DNA of 64,000 nt, from contig NZ_CP146609.1 of assembly GCF_037094465.1 (NCBI RefSeq), positions 124,001 through 188,000 on the forward strand, written 5' to 3'. The notes below the pieces were generated by a model. The model made no database searches and was not told the origin of the DNA. It saw nothing but the letters and a program-made list of their open reading frames with translations. The stretch's first letter is position 1. Each line of letters begins with the position of its first letter. This stretch comes from Pseudodesulfovibrio sp. 5S69. Lineage in GTDB: Bacteria; Desulfobacterota; Desulfovibrionia; Desulfovibrionales; Desulfovibrionaceae. Both the position numbers and the translations under genes were made by a program. Shown piece after piece: positions 23,903 through 32,775 of the stretch.

Positions 23903-24949
23903 CTAGGCCTCGGCCTCGTCTTTGGGCACCCCGTTCTCGGGGTTGTCCAGGGGCAGCCCCGCCTCGGCCATGGGCACGCCGAATTCCTTTTCGTAATCCG
24001 CGTAGGCATGCGCCTTGATGTTGGGGTCGTTCCAGGGGTTCACATGGTGCTTTGCGCGCGAGTCGTTCGGCAGGTTGCGGGTCGGGGACAGGAAGACGCC
24101 CGGCATGTGCATGAGCTTGCTGAACGGGAAGTAGACCATGAGCGTGCTGACCAGGAAGACGTGGATGAAGAAGGAGACGGTGATGGACTCGGGGACGACG
24201 TAGTGGAACGTCACCAGGCCCATGGTCAACTCCTTGATCGCGATGACGTCGACCTTGGCGTAGTAGCGCATGTAGATGCCCGACAGGGCGATGGACAGGA
24301 TCAGCAGCAGCGGGAAATAGTCGGAGACGTAGCTGATGTAGTTGATCCTGGGGAGAACCAGCCTGCGGCCCAGCAGCAGGAGCACGCCGACCACCAGGCC
24401 GACATCGCTCAGGTACATGACCGGAGCGCCGATCTGCAGGATGCCGTCCACGAAATCGAGCGCGCCCACCGGGAGGAACGGGATCGGTTCGAGGAAGAGG
24501 CGCAGATGCCGCAGGGCGATGATGAAAAAGGAGTAGTGGAAGGTGATGGCGAAGAGCCACAGCCACTTGCTCGATTTGTAGGCGACGACCGGATGGCCCT
24601 TGCCCTCGTGCAGGGACACCTGGGTGTTCCTGAACAGTGAACGGAAGGCGAAAATCTCCAGGACCATGCGGAAAAAGGTCTGGGCGCCGGTCTGGGGACA
24701 GTCCAGTTTGTTCTGTTTGAACAATTCCGGGTCGAAGGACTTGAACTGACCGCCGGTTGTGGGGATGCGGAACGGCACGGCGCTCCGGCCCCAGGTGACG
24801 ACTTTGTATACAAAGCCGATAATGAAGATGATGAACGCCGTCGTCGGGATGCAGACACCGAAGAAAGTCCTCATGTGTGCCGCATCAACCCCGAACAACG
24901 GGATCAACACCAGGAGAAAGACGAACAGAAGTGAGTAAAGAGCATTCAT
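23903..24949 (-). CDS. dsrM: DsrM, NarI-like cytochrome b subunit
   Basis: A 348-aa membrane protein with five or six helices of the NarI gamma-subunit type. Candidate haem b ligands include the His residues in FHYSFFIIALRHLRLFLEP and VTFHYVVPES and FFIHVFLVSTLMV. The hydrophilic C-terminus (about 285-348) ends in a highly acidic tail. DsrM oxidises menaquinol and hands electrons to DsrK. It is the first dsrMKJOP gene, separated by 195 bp from the RsbRD-like gene, so a second promoter in that gap is possible. Confidence 0.95.
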   Translation of the reverse strand: MNALYSLLFVFLLVLIPLFGVDAAHMRTFFGVCIPTTAFIIFIIGFVYKVVTWGRSAVPFRIPTTGGQFKSFDPELFKQNKLDCPQTGAQTFFRMVLEIFAFRSLFRNTQVSLHEGKGHPVVAYKSSKWLWLFAITFHYSFFIIALRHLRLFLEPIPFLPVGALDFVDGILQIGAPVMYLSDVGLVVGVLLLLGRRLVLPRINYISYVSDYFPLLLILSIALSGIYMRYYAKVDVIAIKELTMGLVTFHYVVPESITVSFFIHVFLVSTLMVYFPFSKLMHMPGVFLSPTRNLPNDSRAKHHVNPWNDPNIKAHAYADYEKEFGVPMAEAGLPLDNPENGVPKDEAEA

Positions 24950-25144
24950 CTACCGTCACCTCGCTTGAAGGTTGGACCGCAGGGGTTACCTGGTCGGCCT
25001 GCCACTTTCGGGATGCCTCCGGAGGGGCCGGTGCAAAGATGCTTGAAGCTATGCATTGAAGACGGATTCCAGCCCTCGCGGCCGGAGCCCCCACCCTTGT
25101 CATACTTCGCCCGGCTTGCACCGTGCGCCACACCCGGCGCGTCC

Positions 25145-25672
25145 CTAATCGACCGTTTTATCGGCCGTAACGTCCGCAACTAATCCGGCTTTCCTGAGCA
25201 GACTGCTCTGGGCGCGCTTCACTTCCTCCACGCGGAACCGGAACACCTCATCGCGACTTTTGCTATAGATGTCGAAGGACATCATGGCCAGGTTGTCCAC
25301 CTTGGCCTCGAACCGGAGCAGCTCATCCAGGGTGCCGTCCTTTTTCATGGGCCGGAAAAACTCGTCGCGAAGGAGCTTTTTCAGCAGAAAAACGAAGCTG
25401 ATGGCCTGGGAGGGGGTGAAGTCCTGCACCGCCCGGATGCGGATGAGCTTGTCGAGGCTCCGCGCCATGCCCTCCGCATCCTGCCACTCGATCAAGTGAT
25501 CGAGCAGCGCCCCGGTGGCCTCGATGATGGCCGCCCCGACCGGGTTCTGAAATCGATCTTTCTGTCGGGTCCAGACTTTTTGGGTTTCCTTGGGATAGGT
25601 CCTGAGGACCAGTTCCGCCCACTTCTGCGACAGTTCGGCCTTTCGCTCGGCCAACGTGGATTCAAAAGTCAT
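25145..25672 (-). CDS. RsbRD N-terminal domain protein upstream of dsrMKJOP
   Basis: A 175-aa all-alpha protein that fits the RsbRD N-terminal domain: an N-terminal LAERKAELSQKWAELVLRTYP helix, a middle region with DKLIRIRAVQDFTPSQAISFVFLLK, and a C-terminal helix. This fold is globin-like in stressosome RsbR proteins. In Desulfovibrionaceae a gene of this kind commonly precedes dsrM. A regulatory or assembly role for the Dsr complex is inferred from synteny; the biochemical function is unknown. The start at 25670-25672 was chosen because the family begins with MTFES-like sequence; only a weak GGG lies upstream. Confidence 0.8.
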   Translation of the reverse strand: MTFESTLAERKAELSQKWAELVLRTYPKETQKVWTRQKDRFQNPVGAAIIEATGALLDHLIEWQDAEGMARSLDKLIRIRAVQDFTPSQAISFVFLLKKLLRDEFFRPMKKDGTLDELLRFEAKVDNLAMMSFDIYSKSRDEVFRFRVEEVKRAQSSLLRKAGLVADVTADKTVD

Positions 25673-25762
25673 TAACAACCCGCAACAATCCGTGAAATGG
25701 CCCACTTGCGGACCCGGCCTCGAAGGCGCGGGCGGACATTTCACGGACAGGCCTTTGATAAA

Positions 25763-25780
25763 TTGTGAAAATCATCACGT
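25763..25780. promoter_or_regulatory. CRP/FNR-type site upstream of the dsr locus
   Basis: TTGTGA, 6 nt, TCACGT: nearly the symmetric TTGTGA-N6-TCACAA expected for CRP/FNR-family regulators such as HcpR. It is 91-108 bp upstream of the RsbRD-like start. The surrounding 25673-25907 is AT-rich and presumably holds the operon promoter. Confidence 0.5.
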
Positions 25781-25907
25781 AAAACTCAGAACCATATTCC
25801 AAACCCATGGGAAAACGTCAAGGTTTTTTCAAGGAAAAACCGGCCAATGAAAAGGGTTATCAGGGCTTGACGGGCCCCTGCGGAGCCCCGGTGAAACACG
25901 CTCCGCA

Positions 25908-28523
25908 TCAGTCGCGCACCACCCGGTTGCGGCCCATCCGTTTGGCCTTGTACAGGGCCTCGTCGGCCCGGTTCAGGACCTCTTCCACGGTCTGGTCCCC
26001 GGCGCGCACCTGGGTCACGCCCATGGAGACCGTGAAGGTCACGGTTTCCGCCCCCACTTCCACGGCCAGCCCGGCCAGGGTCGACCGCAGCCGCTCGGCC
26101 ACGGCGGTCCCCTCCCCGATGTCCGTCTGGGGCAGGATGACCGCGAATTCCTCGCCGCCCAGGCGGCCGAAGATGTCCGGGCCGCGCAACAGCGTCGAGA
26201 CCGAGGCGGACAGGGTCTTGAGCACCTGGTCCCCGGCCGCGTGGCCGTAGGTGTCGTTGATGGACTTGAAATAATCGATGTCGAGCATGATCACGGTCAG
26301 GGGCAGGTCGTAGCGTTTGGAACGCTGCACCTCCACCGCGCCCAGGGAGAAGAACTGGTGGCGGTTGTTGGCCCCGGTCAGGGCGTCGGTGGTGGCCAGC
26401 AGCTTCATCTCCTGCTCCAGTTCGATGCGCTTGGTCACGTCGTGGATGACCGAGTAGAGGCGCTGGGCCCCCTGGACCATGATCGGCCCGGAATAGACCT
26501 CCACGTCCCGCATCTCGCCGCTGGCCAGCCGGTGCCGGAGGATGAAATAGGTCCGTCCCTCGTCCATGGAGCGGCGCATCTCCGTGAACATTGCGTCCCG
26601 GTCCAAGGCGTTGATCTGGCTCAGGTTCATGGTCCGCATGACCTCGACGGGGTAGCCGTAGAAGTCCTCGGCCGCCGGATTGGCGTCGATGATCCGCTCG
26701 GACTTGGGGTCGCTCAGGAGCATGATGGCGTGGTTGTTCTCGAAAAAGGCCCGGTACTGCTTCTCGCTCTCGCGCAGGACCTTTTCGGCCTCGATGCGCC
26801 GGGTGATGTCCCGGAAGGTCCCCTCCAAGGCCACGGGTTCGTTCTGGTTGTTGAGGACCTGGTGGGCGTTGGTCTCGATGACGATGAAGGTCCCGTCCTT
26901 GCGCCGGGCGGTCATCTGGAGCCCCCGGACGGCCCCCTTGCCCCGGAGGGTCTCGCGAAAGGCCATGCGCTCCCCGGCCCCCTTGTACAGGGTGTCGATG
27001 TTCCGGCCCACCAGCTCCGGCTCCTCGTACTGGAGCAGCCGGCAGGTGGCCGGGTTGACCATGAGCACGGTCCCTTCCAGGTCCGTGACCATGTAGCCCT
27101 CCTCGATGGTCTCGAAGATGCGCCGGAACTTCTCCTCGCTGCGCTTGAGCTCGGCCTCGGCGTACTTGCGGTCCGATATGTCGCGGATGACGTTGACCAC
27201 GCCCAGCGTGGCCCCGTCGTCGCCCTTGATCAGCGAGACCGACTGGTCTGCGGGGAATATCTCGCCCTTGCGCCGCTTGAGCGGGAGCTCGAACAGGGCG
27301 CGCTCCTCGGCGTCGAACGCGGCCTTTGAGCGGGCCAGAAAATCGTCGTAGTGCCCGGCGCTGACGTGCAGCCCGCTGACGGGCTCCCCCTGGAGCTCTG
27401 CCTGGGTCCGCTCGAACATGGCCTCGGCCGCGGGGTTGGCGTCCAGGATGGTCATCTCCGGGGTGAGGATGAGCACGGCCTCGCCCAGGGCCACGAAGGT
27501 GCTGCGCAGCCACAGCTCCTTTTCGGCCAGGGCTTCCTCGATGGCCCGCTGCTCAGTGATGTCCGTGCCCGAGAGGAGCATGCCCACGGGCAGGCCGCCC
27601 TCGGTGGTCAGGACCTGGCTCTGCCACTGGACCATGCGCTTGAACCCTTCGCGGGTGGTTACCTGGAAGGTGCGCTCGTCCTCTTCCTCCACCTGGCCGG
27701 ACAGGACCAGGTACAGGCAATCGCGGATCTCGTCCCGCTGGAGCAGGGGAACCAGTGTGTCCACCCAGTCCCTGCCCAGGAGCTCCTCCTCGGCGTAGCC
27801 CAGCACACGGCAGGCCGTGCGGTTGACCATGTCGACCTTGCCGGCGGCATTCAGGGTGAAAACCATGGACCCGACCACGTCGAGGTAGTGGGCCACCCGA
27901 TTGCGCTCCCCGGCCAACTGCCGCTCGCCCTCCACCCGGGCGGTGATGTCGTCGAGGACCACGGCGTAGCCGTTGTGGCGGTCGGAAAAATCCGCGGCCA
28001 GGGAGACCGCGACGTTGAAATGGCGCTCGCCGTGGCGTTGGACCACGGGCACGTCGATGCGGCAGGATTCGACCCCTTCCGCGCCCAGGCCTTCGCCCTC
28101 CAGGGCGCTCTCCAGCCAAGGGGCCAGTTCGCCCAGGGGCACGGGGTCGTGGTCGCCCCGGCTCCACGCCTCCATGTCGCGCGCGCCGGTCAACTCGACG
28201 GCCGCGGGGTTCATGACCTCCACCGCGAAATCGGCGTTGAGCAGCAGGACCGGGGTGCGCAGGCTCAGGAACAGGGTGTGCAGCCTGGACGTCCGCGGGT
28301 CCGGGGGACAGTCGGCGTCCGCTTCGGGCGGAGCCGCCCGGCCCGATTCCGGGTGTCCGGCCAGCACTTCCTCGCAGAACGCGGCCCAGAACTCCACGGG
28401 ATCATCGCCGTCCCGCAGACGGGCGGCATGCTCCCGGACGCGGTTCCGGAGGGGTTCCTCGGGGATGATGCGGCGATTCTTCAAGCGTTCTGTCCTCGGT
28501 CGGCGGTGCGGTTCGACAGTCAT
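25908..28523 (-). CDS. Multi-PAS diguanylate cyclase
   Basis: A soluble protein of about 870 aa with five PAS domains (starting near 95, 220, 345, 470 and 590) and a C-terminal GGDEF domain from about 705. The active site is GRLGGEEFAV, and RGPD five residues upstream is an intact RxxD inhibitory site. It should make cyclic-di-GMP from two GTP in response to signals sensed by the PAS array and be inhibited by its product. There is no membrane segment. The start is uncertain: ATG at 28521-28523, or a TTG about 12 codons later with GAGGA upstream. No effector gene is adjacent. Confidence 0.85.
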   Translation of the reverse strand: MTVEPHRRPRTERLKNRRIIPEEPLRNRVREHAARLRDGDDPVEFWAAFCEEVLAGHPESGRAAPPEADADCPPDPRTSRLHTLFLSLRTPVLLLNADFAVEVMNPAAVELTGARDMEAWSRGDHDPVPLGELAPWLESALEGEGLGAEGVESCRIDVPVVQRHGERHFNVAVSLAADFSDRHNGYAVVLDDITARVEGERQLAGERNRVAHYLDVVGSMVFTLNAAGKVDMVNRTACRVLGYAEEELLGRDWVDTLVPLLQRDEIRDCLYLVLSGQVEEEDERTFQVTTREGFKRMVQWQSQVLTTEGGLPVGMLLSGTDITEQRAIEEALAEKELWLRSTFVALGEAVLILTPEMTILDANPAAEAMFERTQAELQGEPVSGLHVSAGHYDDFLARSKAAFDAEERALFELPLKRRKGEIFPADQSVSLIKGDDGATLGVVNVIRDISDRKYAEAELKRSEEKFRRIFETIEEGYMVTDLEGTVLMVNPATCRLLQYEEPELVGRNIDTLYKGAGERMAFRETLRGKGAVRGLQMTARRKDGTFIVIETNAHQVLNNQNEPVALEGTFRDITRRIEAEKVLRESEKQYRAFFENNHAIMLLSDPKSERIIDANPAAEDFYGYPVEVMRTMNLSQINALDRDAMFTEMRRSMDEGRTYFILRHRLASGEMRDVEVYSGPIMVQGAQRLYSVIHDVTKRIELEQEMKLLATTDALTGANNRHQFFSLGAVEVQRSKRYDLPLTVIMLDIDYFKSINDTYGHAAGDQVLKTLSASVSTLLRGPDIFGRLGGEEFAVILPQTDIGEGTAVAERLRSTLAGLAVEVGAETVTFTVSMGVTQVRAGDQTVEEVLNRADEALYKAKRMGRNRVVRD

Positions 28524-28635
28524 GGTCCTCGTGCGCCGCCGCGGTCGGACGGCACATCGAATGCGGGCGGAAACCATACTGCTTCACGCCGCCGTTGTCG
28601 AGCCGGTATGCCCGGATTTCCCTTTTGTCACAAAG

Positions 28636-28662
28636 GCTGCACCACTGTGCAGCAGGCTGCAC
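28636..28662. promoter_or_regulatory. GCTGCAC palindrome with a third half-site
   Basis: GCTGCAC, CACT, GTGCAGC form a perfect 18-bp palindrome; a third GCTGCAC follows at 28656. It lies about 115 bp upstream of the PAS-GGDEF start on the minus strand. A role as operator is possible but untested. Confidence 0.35.
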
Positions 28663-28744
28663 GGCCGCCTGAACGATCCCATGGGGACGGTTGAGCGGAA
28701 TGGAGGACTCGATCGGAGCCTGCTTCGCGGCGGACCCGGCCCGG

Positions 28745-28774
28745 AAAAAAGGCCCGCTCTACTGAGCGGGCCTT
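28745..28774 (-). terminator. Terminator of trmI
   Basis: On the minus strand an 11-bp stem AAGGCCCGCTC / GAGCGGGCCTT with a 4-nt loop runs into T4, 14 nt after the trmI stop. Confidence 0.9.
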
Positions 28775-28788
28775 GAAGGGATTCGTGA

Positions 28789-29691
28789 TCAGGACTCGGT
28801 CTCGTCCGAGCCGTCCTCCTGCACGGAAACGCCGGGCAGGTCCCCGGTCTCGTCCGGGCCGTCCTCCGGCGCGGAAACGCCGGGCAGATCCTCGGCCTGA
28901 GCGGCCTCGGGCCGGGGCTTGGCCGCGGGCGGCTCCATGTACCGAGCGAAGACCAGAAAGCCGGTGTGGGCGACCATGCGGTCGTCCGGACGCAGCCGGT
29001 CGGCCACGGGCTTCCAGCGGCGGACCAGGATCTCCAGGACCTCCAGGTCGGCGAAGGGGCCGTCCTCCAGGCCACGCAGCAGGTCGGACACCTGGTTGAC
29101 CGTGGGCAGCAGGAAGCCGCACATGGCGCCGGGGATGACCGCGCTCGGGATGGAGTGGAGATATTCCCACGGGGTGCGCACGTCCAGGAACAGGGCGTCC
29201 GCGCCGGAATGCAGGAAGCCGTCCTCGATATTCTGGTTGACCTGCTCCACGCGGTGGGCCAGGCCCACGCGTTCCAGGTTCTTCCCGGCCAGCTTGAAGA
29301 AGTCGGCGCGGCGCTCATAGGTGACGACCTTGCCGGTGTCGCCCACGAACCAGGCCAGCGCCGTGGTCAGGCCGCCCGAGCCCGTGCCGGACTCGATGAC
29401 CGTGGAGCCGGGACCGATGCCCAGCTTCATCATCAGGTAGCCGATCTCCTTGGGGTACATGATCTGGGTCTGGCGCTTTACCCCCTTGATCAGGTCGTGC
29501 AGGGTCGGTTTGAGCACCAGGTACGCCTTGCCCAGGTGGGTCTGGACGTACTGGCCGAAGCCGGCCGCGGCGATGTCGTCCATGAGCAGCTTGCCGTCAT
29601 GGGTGTGGACCTCGCCTCCGGCCTCGAGCTTGCGCAGGTAGCGCTTGCCCTTGTGGCTGATGAGCAGAATAAGTTGTCCCGATTCGATCAT
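28789..29691 (-). CDS. trmI: tRNA (adenine-N1)-methyltransferase, TrmI type
   Basis: The 300-aa protein matches TrmI/Gcd14, which makes m1A at position 58 in the T-loop of tRNA. It has the N-terminal beta-domain (1-70), the conserved QIMYPKEIGYLMMKLGI, and a Rossmann SAM site with VIESGTGSGGLTTALA (about 98-113), followed by ALFLDVRTPWEYL. The last 45 residues are a non-family acidic extension containing a 16-residue tandem duplication (DLPGVS...EDG.DET). The gene is monocistronic. Confidence 0.93.
   Translation of the reverse strand: MIESGQLILLISHKGKRYLRKLEAGGEVHTHDGKLLMDDIAAAGFGQYVQTHLGKAYLVLKPTLHDLIKGVKRQTQIMYPKEIGYLMMKLGIGPGSTVIESGTGSGGLTTALAWFVGDTGKVVTYERRADFFKLAGKNLERVGLAHRVEQVNQNIEDGFLHSGADALFLDVRTPWEYLHSIPSAVIPGAMCGFLLPTVNQVSDLLRGLEDGPFADLEVLEILVRRWKPVADRLRPDDRMVAHTGFLVFARYMEPPAAKPRPEAAQAEDLPGVSAPEDGPDETGDLPGVSVQEDGSDETES
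28795..28890. repeat. 48-bp tandem duplication in the trmI tail
   Basis: Two in-frame 48-bp units (28795-28842 and 28843-28890) encode the acidic repeats at the TrmI C-terminus. They differ at a few positions, so the duplication is not brand new. Confidence 0.85.
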
Positions 29692-29761
29692 GGGTAACAG
29701 GCCTCCTGAAAGAGATGGCCCTGAGTACGGCCCGCAAGGCCGGAAGTCAAGGAAAACGGGC

Positions 29762-31603
29762 TCACGCGGCGGGCAGGGTCACGCGCAGGGTGGTCCGGTC
29801 CTCCTCGTCGGAGACCGACAGCTCGACGCTCCCGCCCATGGCCCCGGCCGCCAGCCGGGCCGAATAGGTCCCCAGGCCGGTCCCGCCCAGCTTGCCCTGG
29901 GTGGAATATTTGTCGAAAAAAGTCTCGCGCATCCCCAGGGGCACGGCCCCCGTATTGGCGATGATCAGGACCACGGACTCGCCCACGTCCAGGGTCACCG
30001 CGATCTCGCCGCCCTTGGGGGCGGCCTCCACCGCGTTGAGCAGCAGATTGGCGATCATGCTCTCCAGCAGGAGCGGATTGGCAGGAATCACCGCGCCCTC
30101 CTGCCCCCGGTCCGGGCTCCCGTCGAGCAGGACCGACACGGCCAGCCCCTTGTCCGCGATCTTGCCTTCCAGGTTCACGAGAGCCTCGCGGAGGACTTCC
30201 GCCACGGCGACGGGTTCGGGATAGTAGGCATAGGTCCCGGCCTCGATCTTGTAGAGGGCCAGAGACAGGCCGATCATCTGCAGGGCCTTTTCCGCCTGGT
30301 GTTCGATGAGGTGCAGCATCCCGCTCAACTCGGCGTCCAGGCTCTCCTCCTCCAGGAGCAGAAGCCGGCACCCGTTGATCACGCCGATGATCGGGGACTT
30401 GAGGTCATGGACCACGATGCGGTTCACGTCCTCGCGCAGTTCCTCGAGCCGTTTCTGCTCGGAGATGTCCTGCAGGCTGACCACCAGGCTCTTGCGCCCG
30501 TCCACCACGCTGGCGACCATGTTCTTGAGCACCGGCAGCCGGCTGCCGTCCTTGCGGACCAGGCAGCTCTCGTCCACGATGACGTGGTCCTCCTCGGGCA
30601 TCCAGGGGCAGGACGTGGCGTCGCCGCACAGGATCTTCCGGCAGGGCGAGCCGCGCAGCTCCTCCCAGGCGTAGCCGCTCATGGCCAGGGCCCCGGGGTT
30701 GGCCCCGGACAGGGTGCGCGTCTTGAGGTCGACCACGAAGATGCCCACGGGCAGGGATTCGAGGATGCTCCGCAGGCGGCGCTTGGACCGGGCCAGGGCC
30801 TCGGCCCGCTCCCGGCGGTCGGTCTCGTCCAGGGCAAAGGCATAGAAATAGTAGTTCCGGCCGTGGTGGTCGCGGGCCATGGACATGTCCAAGCGGATCC
30901 ACCGGATCTCCCCGTCCTTGCGCCGCATGCGCACGGTCATCGGCTTGATGGGGTCATGCTGCCGGGCCTGGCTGACGATGCGCTCCACGTCGGCCGGGTC
31001 CACGACATGGGAAAAGGTGTCGCCCTCCAGGGCCTGGGCCTGGGCCATTTCCTCGGGCGAGTCGTAGCCGAGCATGCGGGCATACGCCCGGTTGCGCTCC
31101 ACAAACCGCCCGCCCACGAAGCCGTGCGTGATGCCCACCGGGCTGTTCTCGAAGAGGATGCGGCGGCGTTCGTCCGAGATGCGCCCCTCGGCCTCGGCCT
31201 TGCAGCGCCGGTCGACCTCCTCCTCCAGTTCACGGGTCCGGGCCAGGAAGTGCTCCTCCAACTCGCTCCGGGCCCGGTCCAGTTCCTCCTGGACCTCATC
31301 CATGGTCCGGATGGAAGGCAGCCAATACCACAGTCCGACCAGGAGCAGGAACGACCCGGCCAGTTGGCCCACGAGCTTGGTCAGGTAGACGTTCACGTGG
31401 ACGTCGGCGACCGTGCCCCAACCGGGGATGCCGAGCTGGTCGGTGATCTCCATGAAGATGCCGAACAGGATGAGCAGGATGCCGATCTTGATGAGCAAAA
31501 AGCCCCGCCGGCCGTAGGATACGGAACGGTCGGCGCGGATGAAGAGCCCCAACGCCAAGGCAAGGACAAAAAATCTCAGGATTTCGAGAATGACTACCAG
31601 CAC
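29762..31603 (-). CDS. Membrane-bound PAS sensor histidine kinase
   Basis: A 613-aa kinase with three N-terminal transmembrane helices (about 2-22, 32-52, 76-95), a coiled coil, two PAS domains (about 145-265 and 270-390), a HisKA-like H-box VVHDLKSPIIGVI near 413, and an HATPase_c domain with NLLLNAVEAAP and GGTGLGTYSARLAAGAMGG. The second PAS contains CRKILCGDATSCPW, a Cys-rich stretch that could bind a cofactor. The start was set to the GTG at 31601-31603, which has GGAGGA eight bases upstream; an upstream TTG at 31664 lacks this. No cognate regulator is adjacent. Confidence 0.85.
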   Translation of the reverse strand: MLVVILEILRFFVLALALGLFIRADRSVSYGRRGFLLIKIGILLILFGIFMEITDQLGIPGWGTVADVHVNVYLTKLVGQLAGSFLLLVGLWYWLPSIRTMDEVQEELDRARSELEEHFLARTRELEEEVDRRCKAEAEGRISDERRRILFENSPVGITHGFVGGRFVERNRAYARMLGYDSPEEMAQAQALEGDTFSHVVDPADVERIVSQARQHDPIKPMTVRMRRKDGEIRWIRLDMSMARDHHGRNYYFYAFALDETDRRERAEALARSKRRLRSILESLPVGIFVVDLKTRTLSGANPGALAMSGYAWEELRGSPCRKILCGDATSCPWMPEEDHVIVDESCLVRKDGSRLPVLKNMVASVVDGRKSLVVSLQDISEQKRLEELREDVNRIVVHDLKSPIIGVINGCRLLLLEEESLDAELSGMLHLIEHQAEKALQMIGLSLALYKIEAGTYAYYPEPVAVAEVLREALVNLEGKIADKGLAVSVLLDGSPDRGQEGAVIPANPLLLESMIANLLLNAVEAAPKGGEIAVTLDVGESVVLIIANTGAVPLGMRETFFDKYSTQGKLGGTGLGTYSARLAAGAMGGSVELSVSDEEDRTTLRVTLPAA

Positions 31604-31703
31604 GAACGGTTCCTCCAAAATGACGGGACTCGAAGCCACACTAGCCCAGGCCGAATTCCCCTCCAATTATTAATTCCCGACCTTCCGAAACAGTCCGTCG
31701 AAC

Positions 31704-31731
31704 TTGACAGAACCGCGCAGGTACTTAATAA
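31704..31731 (+). promoter_or_regulatory. Sigma-70 promoter of the radical-SAM/rng operon
   Basis: TTGACA (31704-31709), 16 bp, TAATAA (31726-31731). Near-consensus boxes, about 45 nt before the radical-SAM ATG. Confidence 0.7.
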
Positions 31732-31774
31732 GTTGGCAAGAGTTAGGGACTCCTTCCAAGGAACGCAACGCGAC

Positions 31775-32728
31775 ATGGCATACAAATACGTCTTCGGCCC
31801 GGTCATGAGCGGGCGGCTCGGCCGCTCGCTCGGTCTCGACCTGCTCGGGGACCGCATCTGCTCCATGGACTGCGTGTACTGCGAGGTGGGAGCCACCAGG
31901 GACCGGACCTGCGAACGCAGGGTGTACGTCCCGGCGGCCGACATCCTCAAGGAGCTCTCCCTGTGGAAGGAGGAGGGGCTGGAACCGCCGGACATGATCA
32001 CCCTGGGCGGGCTCGGCGAGCCGTGCCTGAACTCGGAGATGGAGAACGTCATCTTCGGGGCGAAGCGGCTTTTTCCCGACACGCCCGTGGCCGTGCTGAC
32101 CAACGCCAGCCTGATGACCGACCCCGAGGTGCGCCGCGAGCTGTGCGCCGCCGACGTGGTCCTGCCCAGCCTCGACGCCCTGGTGGAAGCGGAATTCACC
32201 AAGGTGAACCGGCCCGACGAGGCCGTGAAGCCCGAGGCCGTCGCCGAGGGGCTCCTTGCGTTCAAGAATGAATTCAAGGGAAAGATATTTTTGGAAATTT
32301 TGCTTGCCGAAGGAATTAACGATTCCGACGAGAACCTCGGCAGGCTGAAGGATTTTTGCCAGCGGCTTGCTCCCGACCGAGTGGACGTGGTCACCCTGAC
32401 CCGTCCCGGAACGGTCAAGGGGGTCCGCCCCGTGGACGGGGCGGTTCTAAGCCGATGGCGCCTGGCGCTCGGAGGCGGGGATACCCGCACCGGCGAGCGG
32501 CGGGTCCGGGGCGGCAAGGAGATGAGTCTGGAGCGGATGACCGCTGCCGTGACCGCCTCCCTGAGCCGCAGGCCTCAGACCGCGCAACAACTGGCCCAGG
32601 CCCTGGGAGCGGACCCCGACAAGGTCCGCCAGGCCGTGGAAGCCCTGGAAAAGATGGGCGACGTAACCCGCCGGGATGACCGGGGGGAGACCTTCTACCA
32701 CGGAACGGGCCATGTCATCGAAGAATGA
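31775..32728 (+). CDS. Radical SAM protein with C-terminal winged helix
   Basis: A 317-aa protein with the CxxxCxxC radical-SAM motif (CSMDCVYC, about 31-38), the GGLGEPCLN segment of the core, and a C-terminal winged-helix region from about 250 (LSRRPQTAQQLAQALGADPDKVRQ). It matches the COG0731-type radical-SAM proteins often annotated as wyosine-like or Fe-S oxidoreductases. The substrate is unknown. It is followed by rng with a 47-nt gap. Confidence 0.85.
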   Translation: MAYKYVFGPVMSGRLGRSLGLDLLGDRICSMDCVYCEVGATRDRTCERRVYVPAADILKELSLWKEEGLEPPDMITLGGLGEPCLNSEMENVIFGAKRLFPDTPVAVLTNASLMTDPEVRRELCAADVVLPSLDALVEAEFTKVNRPDEAVKPEAVAEGLLAFKNEFKGKIFLEILLAEGINDSDENLGRLKDFCQRLAPDRVDVVTLTRPGTVKGVRPVDGAVLSRWRLALGGGDTRTGERRVRGGKEMSLERMTAAVTASLSRRPQTAQQLAQALGADPDKVRQAVEALEKMGDVTRRDDRGETFYHGTGHVIEE

Positions 32729-32775
32729 AGGGCGCGCCGGGATCAGACACACACATTTCTCGTCAAGAGGTTTCC

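Noticed and set aside
17503..28662. TGCAC-type palindromes at 2738, 17503 and 28636 as one regulon
   Set aside because: Half-site order and spacing differ (TTGTGCA-N4, TTGCACA-N5, GCTGCAC-N4), so a common regulator is not supported.
29645..31774. Plus-strand frame extending the radical-SAM gene upstream by about 700 codons
   Set aside because: The extension is antisense to the sensor kinase; the radical-SAM family start and a near-consensus promoter fit an ATG at 31775.
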